A stretch of DNA of 64,000 nt. It comes from Amorphophallus konjac (taxonomy: Eukaryota; Streptophyta; Magnoliopsida; Alismatales; Araceae). A program made the position numbers and the translations under genes. Below the pieces are notes generated by a model that worked only from the letters and a program-made list of their open reading frames with translations, had not been told where the DNA came from and did no database searches. This document shows positions 11,755 through 23,649 of the stretch, one piece after another; the stretch's first letter is position 1, and each line of letters starts with the position of its first letter. The stretch is taken from positions 205,508,102-205,572,101 of the forward strand of contig CM040125.1 in the NCBI GenBank assembly GCA_022559845.1, given 5' to 3'.

Positions 11755-13119
11755 GTGGTTTCATGTTCTGATTCTGATCTGTCTCATGCTTTGTACAGAC
11801 ACAACCCTAATCCATTTTCTAGCATATTATGAATCCTTGAATTCCATTCAATGAAATTTTACCTTATGTATATCCTACATGGTTAAACCTTGAACCTCTT
11901 AAAACTACCATTTGGGAGTGTGGGAGCTAAGTGCCATGCCGGATAAAGTGCTACGTTGTGGGAGCCACGTCTGAGGCCGTACGACGCAAAGTGCTACGCG
12001 ACGAGAGCCACCTCTTGAGCCTGTAGGGGCCACCTCTAGAGTCCTCCATAACCAAATGACTAGTTAATCTTTGTCAATAATACTATATTTCTTAATTTCT
12101 TGAAATTCCATATTGGCTATAAATGAGAGTGGATGTCAAAAGTAATACATGAAATGCTGTGCATATAGGGCCCGGTCTGGTCCTGGGAGGAGAACCCGAA
12201 GGTACTTGTGCCCATGGGAGTTTATTGACCACGGTGTTTAGCATTACACTAGAGTACTTACTTGACTTGAGACACTCCACACTTACTCTCTTTACTTGCT
12301 TGACTTGACTTGTGGGGCCCGGAATGGGCAATACTTGACTTGTGACCCGAAAAGGGTAGATTACTTGCTTGATTGAAATAGCCAATTCTACTAACACGTA
12401 CTTGATATTACTTGCTTGAATTAAATTTTTACTTGCTCATACCTGAGATATACTTGTACATGAGTTCCTGCTTGCCCAAAAGTGACATCTACAGCTATAA
12501 GTTCTTGAAATACTGCTTGTCAATTACTTGAAATCTTACGATACTCTCTTTATACAGTTTATGATCTCTTATTGTTCATCATGCATAGATTTACCTGTAT
12601 ACCTGATTTTCTTACACGTACATCAAGCATAGCCATACTGATAATACATGTAAACTGTAAATCACTTAAAGATTGCTCGAAATTGAGATGTAATTCCTAC
12701 TGAGCGATTCGCTCATCCAGTTACTTCCTAACATTTTCAGGTGATTCGGATAGCGACAAGAATGGGATTGAGACCGAGTGAAGAGTGTTAGAACGCCACT
12801 CGCCTATCATTAGCTAGTCACGTATTTTTGAATTCACTTGAGTCCTACCTTGTATTTCCAATATGTCAGTTTAATTGTATAAACCATGTTAAGGCATGCA
12901 GCCTAGTGTTGGATTTTAAATTTGGAATTTGTCATGGACTATCTTTAATTCCTTTGGTTAATCAAATAATCATCACTTGGACTATTGGGATTATTAGATT
13001 TTATTAGTCTTTTGCACACTCCGTAATTATGTATGTCAAAAAAAATTCTATCGCTCTAATGACACGATCTATATAGACGCGTCACGCATCCGAGTATCTT
13101 CCGTGCTCGGGATGTGACA

Positions 13120-15190
13120 CAACTGGGCACTGAGGAAGGTCAGCCTTGGGTCAGCCTCATCTCTCAGGTTAACTTCTATCAGTTCGCCAGCTGTGGCTTG
13201 GCCTCCATCTTCTATTTCCGGGGGCGCAGGCTGCAGGTTGATGAAAATTGGAATAATATCTTCAAGCTCAAGTACCTCGGCCTCTTCATTCTGTTCCACC
13301 TGGGATTCATCAGGGATTTCTGAGTCAGGTAGTGGCGACTACCTGAGCTGTTCTGTTGGTAGATCTGTAGCCGCCCTGTTTTTGAGAGACGAGCTGACAA
13401 CCTCGGCCCTTGCAGATGTGTTTGCAGCCCTGAAGGATTGGTGGTTGTTTGTCGCCGTGCTAGAGGAGCATCGCGGCTTCGCAATAGAAGACAAGAGTGC
13501 CCCGCCCCCCTGGATCACCATGTCTTCAGTGGAGGTACCCTTTTCTTTTCTAGCAGTATGCATCTCCTGATTAGTTTCGACAATAGTTTCCCCGATAGGC
13601 ACGAGGGGCACCGACATCATTATCAGAGGAAGGCCACTTGAGGGAGACCGCCCTACTTCTTCCACATCTTCGACTTCGCTACTGCTGGTCATGTTGAAAT
13701 TGGCTTGAAGAGCCGCTTCTTCAGGGTATACTTGCTCCCAGCATCAGCAAGGCGTTATAGCCTCTGGTTCTGAGTCTCTTGGTTGAGCAGGCTCAGTATG
13801 TTCGACCTCCGCTGGGTACTCATCGAAGGTTGCCCCCAGTGAGCCGTCTTCGGCAGGGTAGAAAGTGGAAATGGTATCCACCTCGTATTGCCCGCTATAG
13901 TAATATTCTTCAAGGGTGAAGCCTAACCCTGGATGTTGAGAGACGCGCCTCAGTTCTTTGTCCAGACTTGCAGGATACCACAGCTTCTGGAATGCTTCTT
14001 TCTCCTTGCGGGGCTGGTCGGCAAAGATGTGCTGTTTCTGGAACTTCTTGGCCATTCGGCTTGTTGTAAACGTCAGCCCTCGAACGGGGATTAACAATCT
14101 CTCCATATCTTCAGGAAGATGGCAATCCGTGTCTTCTCGTGTGGGATGCTCCTCAGCTGTGTAAAACAAACTGTTGGGGCCATCAGACTGCGTCACCTCC
14201 ATGCTTTTGAAAGGTTCGACAACGATATTATCGAGGCTGAGAATTGGCTTGGTAAGGCCTTCCGGGACCTTGATGTTTTCGTGCTGCTGGTCGACCTTGG
14301 TTTCATTGACTTGAGGATAGGTGGCAGGAGGTGTTGCTCTGCCCACGTCCCCGGTGATGGCAATATGTGAAACCGTCTTGGGATCGATGTACTCGGGCGG
14401 TGGTGGTGGGAACAGGTCGTCGCCGGAGGTGCTTCTTGTTGCCCAAACAGGGGACTTGGTTTCAGAGGTCTCCCGAGACTATTCAGCATATAGAGGAGCG
14501 TCCAGCAGGTGACACTCGAATACTTCGAACGGGTGGAGGTCGGCAAATATCCTCCCCTCCTTCCCTTCGTGGGTGTATTTGAGGCACTGGTGTAGCATGG
14601 AGGGCACCACCATGTTCTCATGTAGCCAGGGGCGGCCGTGCAACGCCTTGTACGAGGTGTGGGAGTCAATGACATGGAACTGCACCCTCGTAGTAAGATC
14701 TGCCAGAGTGAGTGTGAATTCCGCTACTCCTAGTGGTACTTCACATTTTTGGTTGAAGCTGGCGATGCGCATGTCTCTGACTTTATCGAGGTGCACGTTG
14801 AAGTGGTACCTCTGATATATTCTGTAAGGCAGGATGTTGACAACCGCTCCAAGATCTATCAGGATTCTGCTCAGCTCCCGACCATTTAGCTATCCTCTCA
14901 TGTACATCGGCCTATTGTGGCTGGTAGTGGGGAGTAGCATGTCCTCCTGAGTGAAGGTCACATTGGCTTCTGGCAGTGCTTCAGCCAAACATGCTTCATA
15001 TTGGGCAGGCGTCTGCAAAGTAGTGATGATCGCCTGTCGGGTCTCTTCACTCAAGGAGAGGATTTCCCAAATAGTGAATCTCGCTGGGAGCTTTTTTAAC
15101 AACTTGACTACCCGGCTTCCTGCTCGGACATTGGAGAACTTCATTTCCTTTGCCCACCTGGGCTTGGGAGAGTCTTGAACTGTGGCCCCT
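13120..15190 (-). pseudogene. pol: Tat-A protease and pol linker, truncated
   Basis: The protease region starts near 15150 (KFSNVRAGSRVVKLLKKLPARF), with a stop at about 14890 just before the active site. The site reads ILIDLGAVVNILPYRIY, where Tat-B has ILIDPGAAVNILPYRIY. The fold continues through ALHGRPWLHENMV to about 14479. A long, poorly conserved linker follows (GLTFTTSRMAKKFQ, LWYPASLDKELR, AEVEHTEPAQPRDSEPEAI) to the ADPRLTFLSAQL word at the Tekay junction. In Tat-B the reverse transcriptase begins about 160 bp after the same word, so here it was displaced to the left of the window. Confidence 0.83.
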
Positions 15191-15539
15191 GATGGGCCTG
15201 CTTCATCGGGCTCTGAGGCCGCACCCTTCTGTTTGGTGTCATCTTCCTACTATCCCTCATTGGCTGCCGTTTGGCGAGTTTCATCTTCATCTGGAACTCC
15301 AGAAGGCCGTTGGAGCTACGAGTGAGTATTCCTGACTGCGGGCTCGGCGCCCTAACATGGCTCCTTTCCCTTTGACATTCTCAGGAATTCCAGAAAGGAA
15401 GGAGCAGTAGTGCTGCCCCCACTCTGACTGTATAAACCTGGAGGAGGAGGCACTTGGACTCCCCGACCTCCGGAGGGGGTATCTTATAGGGTTGCTCCCC
15501 CCTGAAGATGATATTATGGTTGGCGGGCGGCTGATGCCT

Positions 15540-18187
15540 CCATCTTTGACCCGACCGGGTCGCATGTGTAGCGGTCACTACTTCAGCCTGGCTTGCCCCG
15601 GTGGCGGGTGTAAAGCATATTTCCTCATCTTCTTCACTGGACAGGTTGAAAAGGGCAAACAGGATATTGCAAGAGAGGACTATGTCCTTTGTGGCCTTGC
15701 TAGCTTTTCTTTTCTTTCTTCATTTCCTTTTCTTTTCTTCGGCTGACACTTGCCAGAATAGGCTGCCATCCTTGTTTGACGCTTTGTCAGCTTCCTTCTC
15801 CTACTTTAATGAGAGCTGTTCTAATTCCTGCCACGGGACATAATCCCGTACCAGTACAGGTTCCAGTTCGGGCTGTACATATTCATCTAGCCCGTTTATA
15901 TGGTCTTGTAGCCATCGGGCCTCCGGACTAATTTCCTTGACCATCGGCAATGTAGTATGTCTTCTCCGGTCGTGTGTAGGTATCCTGATGACCGCAGGTG
16001 GATTGGTCCACACAGGTGCTGCCACTGGCAGAGTGGGTCGTGGTGTGATGCCACAGATCTGCACTCCCACTTTCGGGTGAGATGTGCCTTTCTTCTTGGT
16101 CTTTGTAGGGACTTGCTTCCATCCCTCTTGTTCTTTTATTGGTGTCAGGAAGTAGGCCTCATAAGCATGTTGAGTGCTGGCTTCCGTGATCTCTTCAGGC
16201 AACGCCTGATACAGAGAGACCATGTTGACATCATCACTTCTCAGAGGTGCTTCATGAGGTTATGGAGGGTCAACCTTGTACTCCCCCAAGTCAATTTCTT
16301 CTTTCTTGACCATGCCTTCAATGATGTCCTTGAAAACATAGCAATCTTCAATCGGGTGCCCCAGCATCTGGTGATAGGAGTCGAACCTTGGGCCGTCTTT
16401 TCTTTCTAGGTCTTCCGGCCTTTTCAGTTCGGGCAGGGTAACCTTATTATATTGGGTCACCCAGTCAAACAAGACTTTGGTCTTTTCTTTTGGGAAGGAG
16501 TAGGGCTTCTTCATTTTATCTTGGAGTGAGGGACCTTCTCGGTAATCTTCGGATTTAGCAGGTTGAGGGGAAACTGCCTTCTTGCCATTGTCTTTTTGTT
16601 GTTCAAATGACTTAATGTCAAGAGTGTTTGCTTCTTTAGGCGTTGAACACCGCTATGCTATTTTTGCCTTCTGTGTAGGGGCATCAGTTGATGTAGGGGC
16701 AGGTCTTGCCAGGAAGGCTTCCACCTCAGCCACGACATTATTCAGACAGTCGAATGATCGTATTTCCATTCCAATCATCTTTTCCAGTACCTCTCTCCTG
16801 AGGTTCTGTTTGCAGATTTGTACGGCGTCCGCTGGTGTGGGGGTCGGTTGCATCTCATTCCGAGGTTCCTCCACCTCTTAATGTATTCAAGGGCTGTTTC
16901 ATCGGCCCTTTGTCTTATTGAGTAGAGCTCGGCCATTGTGACCTCCCCCTCAGTGACATGGAATCTTTCTCTGAATTTCTTCTGCATATCCGGCCAGTCG
17001 CTGATCGATCCGACCGGGAGGCTGGAATACCATTCAAATGCGAGCCCTATCAGCGAGGACCCGAAAAACTTCAACAGATATGACTCGTCGGTGGCTATAT
17101 CGCCCATGACAGTCATATAGTAAGTGACATGTTCCTTCGGGGATCCCTTCCCATTGAACTTGTCAAACTTAGGTGGCTTATTGACCCCAGGAGGGAGTCG
17201 CTTAGCAGCATGATGTTGTGGGTATGGCACCCGGTATGCATCAAATGCGATGTAGTCGCCTTCACTTCGCTCGGCAAGCTTTAGCTCGATCATCCTTTCC
17301 ACCATCAGCTTGTTCATGGTGGTCGGATCAACCGATCTGGGTAGAAATGCACCGGCTGGAGATAGGTGATGACCAAGGCGGTTGCCTGCGGAGGAGGATG
17401 CAATAGCGGAGGCACTTTGTGCACCTGTGGTAGTACTGGCGGCATCAGAGGCTGTGGTGGGTGCTGCTGAGCAGTTGCCAAGCCATGCACTACCGGCTAG
17501 GGTGAGGTATAAAGTGGTGGGAAGTCACTTGGGTTGAAGGCTACCTGTGATGATTCGGCCTGCATCTCAGGTTGCTTAGAGGCTGAGGCTTGCTCCGTCT
17601 TCTCCATCTGTTGCTTCTTCAGCAGCTCAATCTCATGTTGATATCTCTAGAGTATCATCAACACCGACGGGTCTATGGCTGCCATAGCGGGGATAGCTTC
17701 TGTTGTTTCCCCTGATGCACCTTCAGGCGGGGTATCTATCAACACATCTTCTTCTTCTGTTGTCACCACGTTTGCAGTCAACATGGTGGACCCATCAGTT
17801 AGGACTTGCTTTCCTTTTGCCGCGGCCACCATTTTTCTTGCGGCTTCTCTTCTTCGAGTGTTCAGCCCGGGCCTTTTGGCCAATCGAGCCAGCTCTTGAG
17901 GTTCATCAGGCAGTCTTTCATATCGGCCAGACACTCCAGCCATATTGCAAGTAAAGACTCACATTCCTTTCTTCCGACGATGGACCCTCCTCTTTGGATG
18001 TTGAGGGAAGGTCAGTCTCTCGAAGACGAAGACTCTTCTTTCCTCCTGTTGATGATGAGTGGCTTTTTTGGCTTTGATTTCTAAGCCGTCTTCATATCCA
18101 TTATCGTCAACTGACGATGTCATTCCTCTTTCTTCTTCTTCTTCTTCTTCGACTGCCGTCAATGAACAATAGTCTTCTCTTACCATG
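15540..18187 (-). pseudogene. gag: Tat-A gag
   Basis: The N-terminal part holds basic and Glu-rich words (MAGVSGRYERLPDEPQELAR at 17943). An upstream segment from 18186 contains a run of eight Glu. The Retrotrans_gag core spans about 17317-16870 (PPKFDKFNGKGSPKEHV, FFGSSLIGLAFEWYSSLP, YIKRWRNLGMRC). Near 16370 lies the knuckle-like word SYHQMLGHPIEDCYVFKDII; Tat-B has CLYHQMLGHPIEDC, so Tat-A has lost the first Cys. Stops near 17640 and 17495, 16225 and elsewhere interrupt the frame. The length and layout fit the large gag of the Tat group. Confidence 0.85.
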
Positions 18188-18552
18188 GCTGCTGTAATAG
18201 CCGTTGTTGGCCCAGTGAGGGGTTGCCCATACCTCTGAAGTAATTTCTGACCATACTGGTCAGCTCTTCATGTCCTAGCCCCTGATGCAGGACTGGGGGT
18301 GGTTGTCGACCTCCAATCAGAGGGAAATAGGCCAGCCGAGTTCTTTTGGCATGTTGTTCAAATCTTCTCCCTACTACGGGGATATCAGCTTGTCGGGCAC
18401 ATGCCCTATAACTTTTGCGGTGAGGAGGATCCGCAATAGCCTCTTCTCTTCTTGGGGCTGAAACCCTCTCATCCTTCTTCTTGGCCTGAGCGGGCCTGGA
18501 GTGGTAGTAGCCAGGCGCCTCACGGCGAGCAGGTTGGATCCTCTTAGGGACC

Positions 18553-20638
18553 TGATGAGGGTGTATGAACGATCTAGAGGGGGGTAAATAGATCAGTCAC
18601 CCAATAAAATCGACTGCAGCAGGTTCAAGTGCGGAATTAAAACGAACTGCTGCTGGATGGCAGAAAGATAAACTAAAGCGATCATGGAATACCAACTCTA
18701 GTTGATCTGAACTTGAGCGATCCTAAACATGCATCTACAGTGGATAGAGGAGATGAACAGGATGCACACAAGTCACACGATAATCGCACAGTAGATAGGG
18801 ATTTTTAAGGTGGTTCGATCTCAAACCTGAGATCTACGTCCACCCCACACTCCAAACTGGAATGTGGCTTCTACCGTTGATACACAGCTTCGCTGATCCA
18901 CAGCTTTGGGGTCAAAACCCTACAAACCACTGGGCGTTACAGCTTATGCCGTCCAGAGGATACCACACCTCTGCCCGCTGAGCAACACAGCTTGCTGTCC
19001 ATGGTATCCACCTCACCCGCTGAGCAAGATAGCTTGCTGACCAGAGGAATCCTCCTCCGCAACCGCTGAGCAATACAGCTTAGCTCTGCTGACTAACAGC
19101 TTGAAACAAAGGTAAAAAATAAAAATAACATATGGAAAGAACACAGCAACAGAAAGCTGTAGACGATAGAACACAAAGTGGCTCTCAAAGAGCTGACTGG
19201 CCTGGATTTGATCCACGGTCCAGTAGGGATAGATCTTCAGATGAAGCTTCTCTTCTTCTCCCCTAATTCTCTATCTCCCTCTCTATCTTTCTTCTTCTTC
19301 TTCGTTTCATTTCTTTTCTGCTACTATCTCATCTTCTCTTTTTCTCTTCTTCTGGATCGTGCAGGCTCTCTCTCTATCTTCTTCTCTTTCAGATAAGTTC
19401 CCCTACTTCGATCACTCTTCTCACGATCAATTTCTCCAGATGGAGAAGTCTTCTATTTATAGCATCAGAGAGGTGGGCGTGTGTCCTCCATAACTCCCGC
19501 CCAGAGCGCCTTGACCACGTGGCAGTATTTCAGCTCACTGCGTTACACGTGTCACGATCCTGGCACATCCTTCATTCTTGGATCACGTGCCCTTCTTAAT
19601 TTCTTCGAGCAGATATCCTGCAAAGGTTAGAGCACAGAGTTGGTTCAAGATTTGATCTAAGCCTGTACATACTTGATGCACACAATGCAGTATGCATATT
19701 TAGAAAGTATGTACAATGAAGGTGAATGCACGGACATGCCACCATAGAATGTATAGACTTTGTGTGCAATGTACAAGACGATGTACAGACTTGAAGATGA
19801 ATGCTCAGACATGCCATCAACGAGTGTGCAGACTCTGCGTGCAATGTACAAACAATGTGCAGACTTGCTATGCCTAGAGTTTAAGTATGAATGCATGATG
19901 CACAAACTAAGCGTGTGCACATGTGGACTTTGAGTGCATGACACTAGCTTACGTATGTATGTGGCAGAATGTATAGACTTTGAATGCATGGTAAAGAGTG
20001 TATAGACTTAGTGTGCATGCGACAGCGATGTACAGACTTGCTGGTGTGATGATGCATGAACTTAAATGCTCGTGCCAGCAACGGTTGTACAAACTTATGA
20101 ATTAGTGCACGAACTTAATTGCTAGTGTCAACACAGGTTGTACAGACTTTGATGAGAAAGATGCACACATGCACAATGAACACGGATGCACTGACTAAGC
20201 CACGAGCTGAGCTAACAGATGTATAGACTTGCTCAGTCATCAAACCAACCAAGTGTAGACTTATTGTACGCATGAAACAAACGAGTGCACTGACTATGGC
20301 TAACACATGCAAACACGCATCGATCAGTGATATGCAAGAGATGGTCAATGCACTGACTATGCGGCGTGCAACTATAATTAATGCACCAATGCAAGCTATG
20401 CACAAACTAGAATAGACATGATGCAGAGAACAGACAATGCACCGTATAGCTGCGTCAATGCAATGCCCATACTGTGTTAACGCACACCCCCTTTCCTCTT
20501 CATGCATGAAGTGTATATGCTGAAGTATGAAGAACGATGAAGCATGCAGAACATTTACTAATTCTAATCTTACATGATTCATTAGTGGTTGCTATCATCA
20601 AAACTATATAACATCATCAAGGCACAGGGGGCACAATA
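18553..20638 (-). mobile_element. Copia solo LTR with perfect GGACC target duplication
   Basis: The LTR is 2,086 bp, bounded by GGACC at 18548-18552 and 20639-20643. The left end is TGATGAGGG; the right end is GCACAATA, one base off the expected CA. It shares the ATCTAGAGGGG...GGTAAATAGATC inner end and the GTATAGACTT motif field (19640-20290) with the other copia LTRs. No internal sequence or second LTR is present, so it is a solo LTR left by LTR-LTR recombination. Its transcription sense is minus. Confidence 0.92.
19455..19461 (-). promoter_or_regulatory. TATA box of the solo LTR
   Basis: TATAAAT on the minus strand, followed in that sense by AGAAGACTTCTCCATCTGGAG, which resembles the stretch after the TATA box at 33680. 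Confidence 0.6.
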
Positions 20639-21303
20639 GGACCCAGACTTGTTTAAACTTCTTGGGCCTTGGGGTCAGCTCCCCCCGGTTTCGACGACCC
20701 TCTTCTTCTTTCTCAGCCCTCCTCTCGGAAAGTGCCTGGAAGGAGTTGCGGTTTGGCACAGCAGCAACCACCCGGTCTCGAACTGCTTGGGTCTCACGCC
20801 CGTCTAGGAAGATCCGAACACCCCCAATCAGGACAGATTTTTCGGACACTGACAATCATCTGGTCATAGGAACAGTAGCTCCTCGGCGGGAACTCCTCTG
20901 GCAGAATTTCCAAGGTTTGCAGTAGTAAGTGGGGTGAGCCCCTTGGGCCACATGATGTACCATGCAGCTATTGAATAGAGTATGTCATGTCGCCAGACTC
21001 TTGCAGCTTCGGGCGTTATGGGCCCTTATCTTCATGGCAGCTTCTTGCTCGGTCGGCTCTGAAAGCTCGACCTCCAGAATGTTAGTGAAGGCTGCCCCCA
21101 GGAAGTTTGAGAAGCCGACCACCGGTGGGAAGGAACCAAAAATCATCAGCACCGCTAGGTACTCGTTGTAGGCGCCCGGGATCGGCGTGTTTTTGGACGT
21201 GTTGTTGTTGGGCTGGAATGTATGGATGGATGTGTGAATGGAGAGCGTCTCATGAGTACCTACAGAGGAACAAAAAAAAACATTAGAACGTGATTGCCAG
21301 AGG

Positions 21304-22281
21304 TGTTTACCTGAACGTCACAAGGATGATGATCGCGGGGAGATAATCCAGATGGGGGGATGATGGGTTTCCTCTTCCTCATCCTCGGTCGGCCAAGGGC
21401 AAGGAGCCCGGCTTGTCCCTTGTGCTGAAGTCCTGCAATGTAGCTCAAAAGAAAAGAAAACAACAAGCCATTAGTAAAGAAATGAGTGTAATATCTACTC
21501 TAATGGAATGAACGAAAACAGGAATGATGGTGGCAATTTTACCTCGGGGTGGTGGGAAGGAGGGATGGCTGAGACTTTCGACCACCCACCTTCCCTTTGT
21601 TTTTGGGAAGAAACCTCTTAAGTTTAGGGGCTAAGGGACACTACATGAAATGCTACATACTTACCTGGAAGTCGTGATGCAAGTAGGGAGTAGGAGTTGT
21701 GGAGTTCAAACCAGGACTATGGGAAGCAGGAGGAAGGTGACCGATTCTGCTCAGCCTCCAAGAGGAAGTTATGCAAGACACCTCCGTCGGAGCTCCGCTC
21801 CTTCGATCCTCTCCAAATCGCTTCCACCTTGATTCTTACCCCCGAGAATGGCCTCTGCCCCCCTCTCCACATTCGAGAGTGATAGTTTTGTCCATCGAGC
21901 CCGGAGTTTCAAATCATAGGGAAAGATCGTGCAGAACGGAGGAAAGAACGTGCCCACGAGCTGGGCCACGTCCTCTGACCGGGTAAACAGAGGAAGGTGG
22001 CCAAACCATTGGCCACCTTCAGTGGGAATGGCAGCCAGGAGGCTGGCCACCCTCCTGGGGAGGGCGGCCATCACCCTGGTCGCCCAGGACTGGGGGTGGC
22101 TAGGGCTTTGGCCGCCCAGACCATGCTCCTTGGGCCCCTAAGTGGATGTGGCCCAACAGCTAAAAGGCTACAGGCTGGGCTTTAAAAACTCAAACACTGG
22201 TAAAACAAGTACCACAACTAAGCATCATTCACACAAAGGTCCATTGGGTATCCGCGTGATAACTGAAATTAGGCGTCTACA
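21304..22281 (-). repeat. E4 left LTR (3' LTR if minus)
   Basis: It runs from TGTTTACCTGAACG to GGCGTCTACA and is 978 bp. It matches 37178-38155 along its whole length with scattered substitutions. A stretch at 21990-22120 holds GGCGGCCA/TGGCCGCC-type hairpin words. Confidence 0.93.
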
Positions 22282-22292
22282 AATGCCCCTCT
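22282..22292 (-). promoter_or_regulatory. Probable polypurine tract of E4
   Basis: In minus sense this reads AGAGGGGCATT directly before TGTAGACGCC of the LTR. The end GGGGCATT-TGT is shared with the Tat-B tract at 61868-61880. Confidence 0.6.
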
Positions 22293-23649
22293 GGAACGAT
22301 CGTTTTGCAAGGGAGCCCGGCAAACTGATAAATGGGTGTTTCGGAAAAGAAACAAGCCTAATGAGGGAAACACACTCAAGGTGATTCTTTAGCGGAAAAT
22401 AGGCTTCACGCAAGGTCGCATGAGCATTAAGTAATCAAGTAAGTCATTGGCAAAGGTAAAGAAGGACAATTAATCTAAGAGGACATATATCTGCGGCGGC
22501 GTGGGGGCCCCCTAGCATGGCGCTGTGCGGGACTTGAGGGGATGATCACATCCAATGCTCAAGGAGATACAAGACCTGAACAAAGTCAAGTAAAAAGATC
22601 AGGATATGGGAATACAATGACTCGTTGAATCGCAAGATACTCAAAACGGCCTTGCATAAAACATATTTTCTGCTGGTCAAAATGGAGTGGAATCACATAG
22701 ACTTATTCGTGCAAATTGGCAAAAATCGAGGTACTCGAAAAACCAGATGTGGGGACGAAAGGACCATGGGTTGGTCAGATCAACGTGGCCTCCCTGTTTA
22801 TGCGTCACGGCTTCCAGATGAGATGTATGCATTTTTTTTGGTTTTTATGCTCATGTATATATATATTTTTTGTTTTCATTTTCAAATGGAGCAAAAAAGG
22901 CCTATATGATGTATGCTGGGTTTAAAGTAAAAAACCAATCTAATGCAAAAGCCGGAGGATTTATTTGTCTGCCTTCGAATCAATCGGTCAAGAGTTCAAC
23001 AAGTCTGTCATCCTATGCTTGGTGATAGACGTGGTCATCCCGATGGGGATCCGTCGTTCCACTTTGTACTTAAGCATAGTCGAGAATTCGGGAAGTCCGT
23101 CATCCCGTGTTAGGCAGTAGGCGGCCATCGAATAGCTTAAGGAGTATAAACTCTTCACGGTTTTCTTTAGAGAGGAACTTGGAGTTTATACGCCCGAAGC
23201 TATTAGCCTCCGGCATTCTACCTACGATGCAAGGTAATAGGGCCTTATCGCCTTATGGTCCCGTAGATCTGGAGACCTGCAGCTACATTAACACACGTCA
23301 ATAAAGTTCATCAATGATAATAGGAATAGAACAATAAACACATTTCATTGAATGAACCATTAAATTACCATGGCAAACCATATATATTCAGTTAAACATA
23401 GCTTCACAAGGAAGGGGACAAGGGTGGCCAGGTAGCTGGCCATCCCAAGGTTTGGGCGGCCAGACCTGTGGTCGCCCAGGCCAGGGGTGGGCGGCCATCG
23501 CTTTGGCCGCCCTCCTGCTCTTATCCCAAACCATTGGGGTTCCGAGCTAGGTGGGACTCTCAGCTTATAAGGACTATGGGGCATGGTTCTACTCCATGGT
23601 TGATCAAAGAATTGAAGCAACGAGAGTACTTTGAAAGGGGGAATAGTCA
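22293..23649. other. E4 non-coding region
   Basis: No gene is seen. There is an imperfect duplication of a segment built on GTCATCC...GTGGTCATCC (about 22985-23130), and a cluster of GC hairpin words at 23424-23520. TATAAGG at 23566 lies about 85 bp upstream of the first ATG of the PMD gene and could be its TATA box. Confidence 0.5.

Larger units (their letters stand above)
3532..13119 (+). mobile_element. Ty3/gypsy element, Tekay (Del) type, defective
   Basis: The visible parts in order are: 3' portion of the 5' LTR (3532-4375), initiator-Met primer site (4383), gag, pol with protease, reverse transcriptase, RNase H, integrase and a C-terminal chromodomain-like tail, polypurine tract (9003-9015), and a complete 4,104-bp 3' LTR. 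The 3' LTR abuts the Tat-A pol linker, and CAACT at 13120-13124 is the expected right-hand target duplicate. The left duplicate lies outside the window. Stops at about 5091, 5478, 5514, 6390, 7955 and 8257 and a gap at 7190 make it non-autonomous. Confidence 0.9.
9016..13119 (+). repeat. Tekay 3' LTR, 4.1 kb
   Basis: It runs from TGTAGCACTCCCG to GATGTGACA. The first 2.8 kb is built of diverged internal repeats, including hairpins with arms GGCGCCC and GGGCGCC, ~277-bp tandem units and a 34-bp tandem block. The last ~800 bp is unique and matches the surviving 5' LTR part. I see no protein-coding sequence in it. Confidence 0.9.
18188..21171 (-). pseudogene. Extra 5' reading frame of Tat-A, split by a solo LTR
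   Basis: Two blocks of the same open frame flank the copia solo LTR. The upstream block (20855-20644) has LIGGVRIFLDGRETQAV and KEEEGRRNRGEL; the downstream block (18547-18190) has RREEAIADPPHRKSYRAC and LAYFPLIGGRQPPPVL. With the LTR and one GGACC copy set aside, the codons run on without a shift. Further upstream (21171-20990) is PGAYNEYLAVLMIFGSF with one stop before the next block, preceded near 21262 by an intron acceptor (TTCCTCTGTAG). CATG followed by GTAAGA at about 18190 could be a donor leading into gag. Extra frames upstream of gag are known in Ogre/Tat elements; I recognise no domain. Confidence 0.6.

Noticed and set aside
15601..15843. Hydrophobic plus-strand frames that look like membrane peptides
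   Set aside because: They are antisense to a Lys/Glu-rich part of the Tat-A gag tail.
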